Shown: positions 58,796 to 64,000 of the stretch, piece by piece | How the letters are laid out: each line of letters starts with the position of its first letter | How positions within the stretch are numbered: position 1 is the first letter of the stretch | Source: Clostridium sp. JN-1 | Lineage (GTDB): Bacteria > Bacillota > Clostridia > Clostridiales > Clostridiaceae | Assembly (NCBI RefSeq): GCF_003718715.1 | Contig: NZ_CP033465.1 | Span: 2,294,001-2,358,000 of the forward strand | Length of the DNA: 64,000 nt | Reading direction: 5' to 3' | Translations under genes and position numbers: made by a program | The notes under the pieces: model-generated | The model's database searches: none | Seen by the model: the letters and a program-made list of their open reading frames with translations, nothing else | What the model was told of the DNA's origin: nothing

Positions 58796-58848
58796 ACTAC
58801 ACCTCTTATTATATATATTATATACTTTATATATTTATTTCTCTTGTT

Positions 58849-58878
58849 ATATTATTAGTCAATGATATTATATGTCAA
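58849..58878 (-). promoter_or_regulatory. Candidate rex promoter
   Basis: Minus-strand TTGACA and TAATAT with 18-base spacing. A weak Rex-like half site (TTGTTATATTATTAG, 58844-58858) overlaps it, hinting at autoregulation. The rest of the 58796-59113 gap is AT-rich without other features. Confidence 0.5.
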
Positions 58879-59113
58879 TAATTCATTATACATTTTTAAT
58901 TAATAATATGCAATGTTTAACAAATATATTCATATAACAACTTTATACTTATATTATAAATAATATGTATCTATGAATATTTTATGTAATTTAAAATTAT
59001 AAAAAATTTTATACATAAAATTCATATATTTTTCATACCGCACAAAATTTACACTACAAAAAATTCCTTTGTAATAGTAAAATAATATTGGTTGGATTAA
59101 GGAAGGTGAAAAC

Positions 59114-61027
59114 ATGATTGTTTTAAGCTGCAAAAATATTCATAAAAGTTACGGAACTAACATTATATTAAATGATGTAACTCTTAATTTAAATGAAGGT
59201 GAAAAGATAGGTTTAATAGGTCCTAATGGAGCTGGTAAATCAACACTTTTTAAGATCATAACTAATCAGCTGGATGAGTACTCTGGAAATTTATTTATTG
59301 ATAAGAATAAATCTATAGGTTACCTTGCCCAGCATCTTTCACTAGAATCTTCTAATACTATATACGATGAAATGTTAACGGTATTTGAAGAACTTTTAAA
59401 TTTAGAAAAAAAATTAACACATCTAGAAAATTTAATGAATAAGCCATATGATGACAGCAATAAAGATTATTACAATAAGGTGATTAAGGATTATACTACA
59501 AATACTGAACTATACAATAATAAGGGAGGTTACACATACAAAGCTGAAATAGGAAAAGTTTTAAAAGGACTTGGCTTTACGCAGGAAGACTATGATAAAA
59601 ATATCAGTATATTAAGCGGCGGTCAAAAAACAAGAGTCGCACTATGTAAACTCCTTTTAACAAAGCCTCAAATTTTGCTGTTAGATGAGCCTACAAATCA
59701 TTTAGATTTAGATGCTATAGAATGGTTAGAAGAGTACTTAAAGTCGTATAAAGGTACTGTTTTAATTATATCTCATGATAGATATTTCCTAGATGCTGTA
59801 ACTTCTAAAACTTTAGAACTCATTAACGGCCACATAAATTCATATAATGGCAGCTATACTAAATTTCTAGATTTAAAACAAAAAAATTATGAAACTCAAT
59901 TAAAAGCGTATAATCTGCAGCAAAGTGAAATTAAAAGACAGGAAGAGATAATAAAAAGATATAAATCTTTTAACAGGGAAAAAAGCATCAAAGCTGCTGA
60001 AAGTAGGCAAAAAGCATTAGATAAAGTTGAAAGAATAGATCTTCCTGATAAGGAAGAAAAGCTTGATCATATAACATTTGAAACTCAAATTAAAAGTGGA
60101 AATGATGTCTTACATATTGAAAATTTAAGTAAAAGTTACAGCAAAACTTTATTTGAAAACTTGAATTTAGATATAAAAAGAGGAGAAAAAGTAGCTATCA
60201 TAGGTGAAAATGGCAGAGGAAAGACAACTTTATTTAAAATAATAATGGATAAATTGAAAGCAGATTCTGGAGTTTGCTCCATTGGTAAAAATGTATTCAT
60301 AGGTTATTACGATCAAGAACAGTCAAATTTAAATTTAAATAAAACTGTAATAGATGAAGTTTGGGATGACTTTCCACACTTGACTACAACTGAAATACGA
60401 AGTTATCTTGCTGCTTTTTTATTTCATAGTGATGATGTATTTAAAAAGGTATCTGAATTAAGTGGAGGCGAAAGGTGCAGAATTAACTTATTAAAGTTGA
60501 TGTTATCTAACTCCAACTTTTTACTATTAGATGAGCCTACAAACCATTTGGATATAATGTCAAGAGAAGCTTTGGAAAAAGCCCTATTAAATTATGATGG
60601 AACTGTTTTAGTAATATCACATGATAGATATTTTTTAAACAAAGTTATCGAAAAGATATACGAGCTTACTGAAAAAGGTGTTAACGAATATTTGGGTAAT
60701 TATAGTTATTATGTTGAAAAAAAGAAAAATCCATTGAGATTTCAGGAAAACGAAGAGAATGTGCCTGGAAAAACTAAGACTCAAATAAATAATGAAAAAA
60801 AGAAAAAAAGAGAAATTAAAAAAATAGAAAAGGAACAAAAGTTAAAGGTCAAAAATGTAGAAGATAACATATCCGATATTGAGGATTTGATATCTGAGCT
60901 TCAAGCTGCCTTATGTAAAGAAGAAGTCTATTCAAATCCTGAGAAAAGTGAAGATATAAATAAAACACTAATTGAAAAACAATCTGAACTCGATTGCTTA
61001 TATGAAGAATGGGAAAAATTAATGTAG
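59114..61027 (+). CDS. ABC-F family ATPase (ribosome-associated)
   Basis: 637 residues with two ABC domains in one chain: Walker A GPNGAGKST and GENGRGKTT, signatures LSGGQKTR and LSGGERCR, both followed by LLLDEPTNHLD. The linker between domains (about 245-320) is helical and charged, and a C-terminal coiled coil (EKKKKREIKKIEKEQ onward, 550-637) follows. No membrane part. ABC-F proteins act on the ribosome in translation or antibiotic protection; this looks like the Uup/YdiF type. GGAAGGTG before ATG. Confidence 0.95.
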   Translation: MIVLSCKNIHKSYGTNIILNDVTLNLNEGEKIGLIGPNGAGKSTLFKIITNQLDEYSGNLFIDKNKSIGYLAQHLSLESSNTIYDEMLTVFEELLNLEKKLTHLENLMNKPYDDSNKDYYNKVIKDYTTNTELYNNKGGYTYKAEIGKVLKGLGFTQEDYDKNISILSGGQKTRVALCKLLLTKPQILLLDEPTNHLDLDAIEWLEEYLKSYKGTVLIISHDRYFLDAVTSKTLELINGHINSYNGSYTKFLDLKQKNYETQLKAYNLQQSEIKRQEEIIKRYKSFNREKSIKAAESRQKALDKVERIDLPDKEEKLDHITFETQIKSGNDVLHIENLSKSYSKTLFENLNLDIKRGEKVAIIGENGRGKTTLFKIIMDKLKADSGVCSIGKNVFIGYYDQEQSNLNLNKTVIDEVWDDFPHLTTTEIRSYLAAFLFHSDDVFKKVSELSGGERCRINLLKLMLSNSNFLLLDEPTNHLDIMSREALEKALLNYDGTVLVISHDRYFLNKVIEKIYELTEKGVNEYLGNYSYYVEKKKNPLRFQENEENVPGKTKTQINNEKKKKREIKKIEKEQKLKVKNVEDNISDIEDLISELQAALCKEEVYSNPEKSEDINKTLIEKQSELDCLYEEWEKLM

Positions 61028-61054
61028 GAGTAAAATCCTACATTAGTTTTTTAC
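61021..61054 (+). terminator. Terminator of the ABC-F gene
   Basis: Stem AATGTAGGA/TCCTACATT with TTTTTT after it; overlaps the ABC-F stop codon and the 3' end of the convergent gene. Confidence 0.9.
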
Positions 61055-61341
61055 TTTCTGTACTTTCCAATCTTTTCATTCATAGTAATACCATCCGGTT
61101 TATAATCTATTTTTACTATTGATGCCACTCTTTCTGCCCCATTTTCTACACATATTTGTTGAGCTTTCTTAACAATTTCCAAGAGTTCATCAAGCTCACC
61201 TTCCATAGTTGTTTCCATAGGTCCAACTTCATATTTTACACCAGTCGATTTAATATACTCTATAACTTTATCAACAACTGAATATAAATCCTTATCTTTA
61301 ACTGAAGGTAATACTTGTAAACTTACATTAATAGCTGACAT
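61051..61341 (-). CDS. MTH1187-family thiamine-binding-like protein
   Basis: 96 residues from the ATG at 61341 (AGGAGTG upstream). MSAINVSLQVLPSVKD, VGPMETTMEGELDELLEIV and GAERVASIVKIDYKPDG fit the MTH1187/YkoF-like fold that binds thiamine or related pyrimidines in some members. Cytoplasmic. Follows the hemerythrin gene by 25 bases. Confidence 0.85.
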   Translation of the reverse strand: MSAINVSLQVLPSVKDKDLYSVVDKVIEYIKSTGVKYEVGPMETTMEGELDELLEIVKKAQQICVENGAERVASIVKIDYKPDGITMNEKIGKYRK

Positions 61342-61366
61342 TTTATCACTCCTAATCATAAATATT

Positions 61367-61768
61367 TTATAGCTTGTCTTTTAAAAACTCTCCAAGTTTG
61401 CTGTCAACTTCAGAGAGATGCATCACAAAGTTTTCAGTAAAAAACTCATTCATTTCCATCATTTTAGTAATTGATATGTAACCTCCTTTAATCCCAATAT
61501 CAAAGGCATAAATCTTTCTCAAAAAAAAGTTGTGTTCTTCCATATGTTCATCGTATTCAGGGTATATGTACTTGACCATATAACCTTCTTCATCTTTAAA
61601 ATGTTTTTCAAAGCAAACCTTTAAAAAATTAAATAGTCCAATTACTTCATCACATTTTCTGTCATTACAAGCTTGTTGAAATTTATCTATAGCCTTAAAA
61701 AGTTTTATATGCTGCTCATCAATTTTATCAACACATATTAATAATCTGTCTGTAAATAAACCCGTCAT
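61367..61768 (-). CDS. Bacteriohemerythrin
   Basis: 133 residues, four-helix di-iron protein. Ligand pattern visible: His in DEQHIKLF, HFKDEEGYM (His and Glu), EEHNFF, and NFVMHLSEVD. Binds O2; in anaerobes it may sense or scavenge it. Probably co-transcribed with the thiamine-binding-like gene and, at 70 bases, near the LytTR regulator. Confidence 0.92.
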   Translation of the reverse strand: MTGLFTDRLLICVDKIDEQHIKLFKAIDKFQQACNDRKCDEVIGLFNFLKVCFEKHFKDEEGYMVKYIYPEYDEHMEEHNFFLRKIYAFDIGIKGGYISITKMMEMNEFFTENFVMHLSEVDSKLGEFLKDKL

Positions 61769-61839
61769 AGCATTCCTCCTTATAAAAAATTAACAAATAT
61801 CTTAAATTACTTAAAATAACATGTAAACAACAAGCCAAC

Positions 61840-62610
61840 CTATATTTTGAGCAGCTCTTTTAACTTTTTTACATTATTTCTACTAATAGGTATTTCTGAC
61901 TTTTCCTTGTCATTCATAACTAACTTATAAGTTCCATTAAACCATGAATACAATTCTTTTATATTATCCATATTTACAAGATAACTTCTATGAGCTCTAA
62001 AAAAGTTAGTTTTTTCTTCTATCTGGTGCAGTGTATATCCTACAAAATAGTCATCATTTTTTGTCTTAATATATGTTTTTTCATCCTTTATATAACAATA
62101 GTAAATATCTTTGACATCAACAAGTATTATTTTTCCATTTCTGTCACACGGAATTCTCTTAGTCATTTTTTTTTCTTTGTCAATTTCATTAATTATTTGA
62201 TTTATCATTCTTGGAAGTTCCTGTTGTTTAGAACTGCTATTATTCCATTTATTCAATATTTTATCTATCGTTTTACCTATTCTACTATCATCAAATGGCT
62301 TTAAAACATAATCCATAGCCCCAACTTCAAATGCTTGTAATGCATGTTTTTCATATGCTGTTACAAAAATCACATCTATATTTTTATCAAATTCTTTTAT
62401 TTCTCTTGCAAGTTCCATACCACTTCTCACCGGCATGTTTATATCTAAGAATACCACTTGAGGCTTTTCTTCCTTTATGAGTTTCATTCCTGTTTCTCCA
62501 TCATAAGCCATACCCAAAACATAAATAGGATCATATTTAGATATTATATATTTTAACTCTTCCGCAGCAGGGACTTCATCTTCTACTATAATACACCTTA
62601 TTTTATCCAT
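61840..62610 (-). CDS. LytTR-family response regulator
   Basis: 256 residues. Receiver domain with acidic pocket (VEDEV), phosphorylation site Asp56 (FLDINMPVRSG) and Lys in LKPFDD; C-terminal LytTR DNA-binding domain from about 150 (GKIILVDVKDIYYCYIKDEK, FFRAHRSYLVNMDNIKEL). Regulator of the kinase gene that starts 9 bases upstream. LytTR pairs often control murein hydrolase or carbon-starvation uptake genes; the target is not evident. Confidence 0.95.
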   Translation of the reverse strand: MDKIRCIIVEDEVPAAEELKYIISKYDPIYVLGMAYDGETGMKLIKEEKPQVVFLDINMPVRSGMELAREIKEFDKNIDVIFVTAYEKHALQAFEVGAMDYVLKPFDDSRIGKTIDKILNKWNNSSSKQQELPRMINQIINEIDKEKKMTKRIPCDRNGKIILVDVKDIYYCYIKDEKTYIKTKNDDYFVGYTLHQIEEKTNFFRAHRSYLVNMDNIKELYSWFNGTYKLVMNDKEKSEIPISRNNVKKLKELLKI

Positions 62611-62619
62611 TAATTGATC

Positions 62620-64000
62620 TTACCCCCTTTTTGGTATTAAAAAGTTAACCTCTGTACCTTTATTTAAAGCAGTCTCAATATTAAGCATGTTAGCTTCCCC
62701 ATATAATAACTTTAATCTTTCATTTACATTTTTAAGTCCTATACCAGGTGAGCTGTGCCTAACTTCATTTAATCTATCATCATTCATGCCAACACCGGTA
62801 TCCTCTATTGAAAATTTTATTTCTCGATTGCTATTATAACGTGCTTTCACAGTTACACTCCCGCCTAAAGGTTTTGGTAATATACCATGTTTAATTGAAT
62901 TTTCTATAATTGGCTGCAGTATAAAAGCTGGCACTTTTATATTCATCATATCATGAGGTATATCTATATGTACTTTAAGTCTTTCCCCAAATCTAGCTTT
63001 TTCAATAGACAAATATGAATTTACAAAATCAATCTCATCTCTCAATAATATAAAGTCTTCTTCACGTTTTAATGTTTGTCTAAAATAATTAGAAAGATCT
63101 ATAATAAGTTCTTTTGCCTTAGCAGGATTCGTTCTGCAAAAAGATGCTATAGTATTTAATGCATTAAATAAAAAATGCGGCTCAATTTGTGCTCTTAGAG
63201 CTCTATATTCTGCAGTAGATGCTTCTTCTGCTAACTTATTCAATTTATGCAATTCTATTTGCATAGATAAAAGATCACTTAATTCTTTAGCAAATTGCCA
63301 AAAATACATGTCTATATTTAACTTTGACTTAACTTCAAGCCCTAATACTCCCTCAAAATTAACACCAGATATAAAAAAAGGAGCACAGACAAAATGTAAC
63401 ATTTTTTTATCATTCATAAATTCCAATATTGTATAGCTGGGATGTTTATAGTATCTATTCAAACTGTCATCAAGCTTTTTTTGATCTAATTTTCCACCAC
63501 AATAAGTTAAGAGCCCATTTTTATCTCCAATAAATACACCATTTATATTAGACATTTCATATATAATTTCAGCTGCATTTTTAGCTGTTTCTCTATTTAG
63601 TCCTCTTCTCATATGGACCATAGTTCTTTTTGCAATACTAAGTGCTTTTTGAGCTTGTATAGCCCCAATTCTATCGTATTCTTTTCTTGCATTTTGTATT
63701 ATATTTATGAATATAACAACACCTAGTGAATTTATAGTTATCATTGGAAATGCTACGATTTTTACTAATCTTATTGAATCCGCAAGTGGTCTTGCAAAAA
63801 TCAGTAAAATAACCATCTGCAGGCATTCAGCTATAACCGCTCCTATGAATCCACTTTTGACACTAAAAGCACCATCTTTAGAATATTTTCTAGCTAAGCC
63901 GCCTGAAATTCCTTCTACAATTGTTGCTAGTCCACAGGCTAGTGCAGTAAAACCACCTAAAAAGTATCTATGCACACCAGCAATAGTACCAACTATTATT
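62620..64000 (-). CDS. LytS-type sensor histidine kinase, C-terminal part (runs off right edge)
   Basis: About 460 codons are present and the frame is open to the window edge; an in-frame GTG at 63975 is internal, as GTIAGVHRYFLGG belongs to the 5TMR-LYT membrane domain. Then come membrane helices, a GAF-like sensor (VFIGDKNGLLTYCGG), His_kinase (LRAQIEPHFLFNALNTIASF with the phospho-His) and HATPase_c (IIENSIKHG, IEDTGVGMND, GIGLKNV). Partner of the adjacent LytTR regulator. Confidence 0.93.
   Translation of the reverse strand, partial: IIVGTIAGVHRYFLGGFTALACGLATIVEGISGGLARKYSKDGAFSVKSGFIGAVIAECLQMVILLIFARPLADSIRLVKIVAFPMITINSLGVVIFINIIQNARKEYDRIGAIQAQKALSIAKRTMVHMRRGLNRETAKNAAEIIYEMSNINGVFIGDKNGLLTYCGGKLDQKKLDDSLNRYYKHPSYTILEFMNDKKMLHFVCAPFFISGVNFEGVLGLEVKSKLNIDMYFWQFAKELSDLLSMQIELHKLNKLAEEASTAEYRALRAQIEPHFLFNALNTIASFCRTNPAKAKELIIDLSNYFRQTLKREEDFILLRDEIDFVNSYLSIEKARFGERLKVHIDIPHDMMNIKVPAFILQPIIENSIKHGILPKPLGGSVTVKARYNSNREIKFSIEDTGVGMNDDRLNEVRHSSPGIGLKNVNERLKLLYGEANMLNIETALNKGTEVNFLIPKRG

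Overview
The window is about 30% GC with dense, mostly minus-strand genes, AGA/AGG-biased arginine codons and strong AGGAGG-type ribosome binding sites, as in a low-GC Clostridium. The order crt-bcd-etfB-etfA-hbd followed by an NfnA/NfnB pair, with rex upstream, recalls butyrate-forming relatives of C. kluyveri and C. tyrobutyricum. The genus is a confident call; the species is not determined.

Left arm (1-12270) is accessory. It holds the start of a P-loop ATPase next to a ComEC-like metallo-beta-lactamase protein. Next comes a cassette of a sigma-70-like factor, YvrJ (small, holin-like), DUF1659, DUF2922 and an endolysin-type amidase, then a nitroreductase and a cluster of restriction-nuclease-like and HNH-like proteins. 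It ends in the regulatory, replication and integration module of a cryptic prophage or integrative element: DnaD-like protein, two excisionase-like proteins, XRE regulators, a divergent repressor and a tyrosine recombinase that abuts tRNA-Arg. No capsid, terminase or tail genes are visible. An array of 21 tRNA genes (12270-14443), all on the minus strand, follows, with recent internal duplications and one strong promoter at its right end.

Middle (14500-46000) is mostly housekeeping: phosphodiesterase-rdgB-rph, an AIR-synthase-like protein, an orphan peptide-binding lipoprotein, ligA-pcrA, yerC, an RsuA-type pseudouridine synthase, a lytic transglycosylase, a protein of seven Y_Y_Y-like repeats, pgi, guaA-guaB under a guanine riboswitch, a prepilin peptidase, and groES-groEL under CIRCE. 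Inserted here is a mannose-family PTS locus with a LevR-like activator and a sigma-54 promoter. Its IIAB-IIC-IID-DUF956 part uses CGN arginine codons unlike its neighbours and looks acquired from Bacilli.

Right arm (46000-64000) is redox and energy metabolism: a group B-like [FeFe] hydrogenase, an 8-oxoguanine glycosylase, NfnAB (ferredoxin/NADH:NADP+ bifurcation), and the crotonyl-CoA to butyryl-CoA operon with Bcd/Etf. The NADH-sensing repressor Rex sits beside two near-consensus Rex operators in front of crt, and another good match lies upstream of the hydrogenase. These genes plausibly form one redox-controlled set that balances NADH, NADPH, ferredoxin and H2. The window closes with an ABC-F protein, a thiamine-binding-like protein, a bacteriohemerythrin and a LytS/LytTR-type two-component system whose kinase runs off the edge. 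Two copies of a heptamer-flanked palindromic repeat lie in intergenic gaps of this arm.
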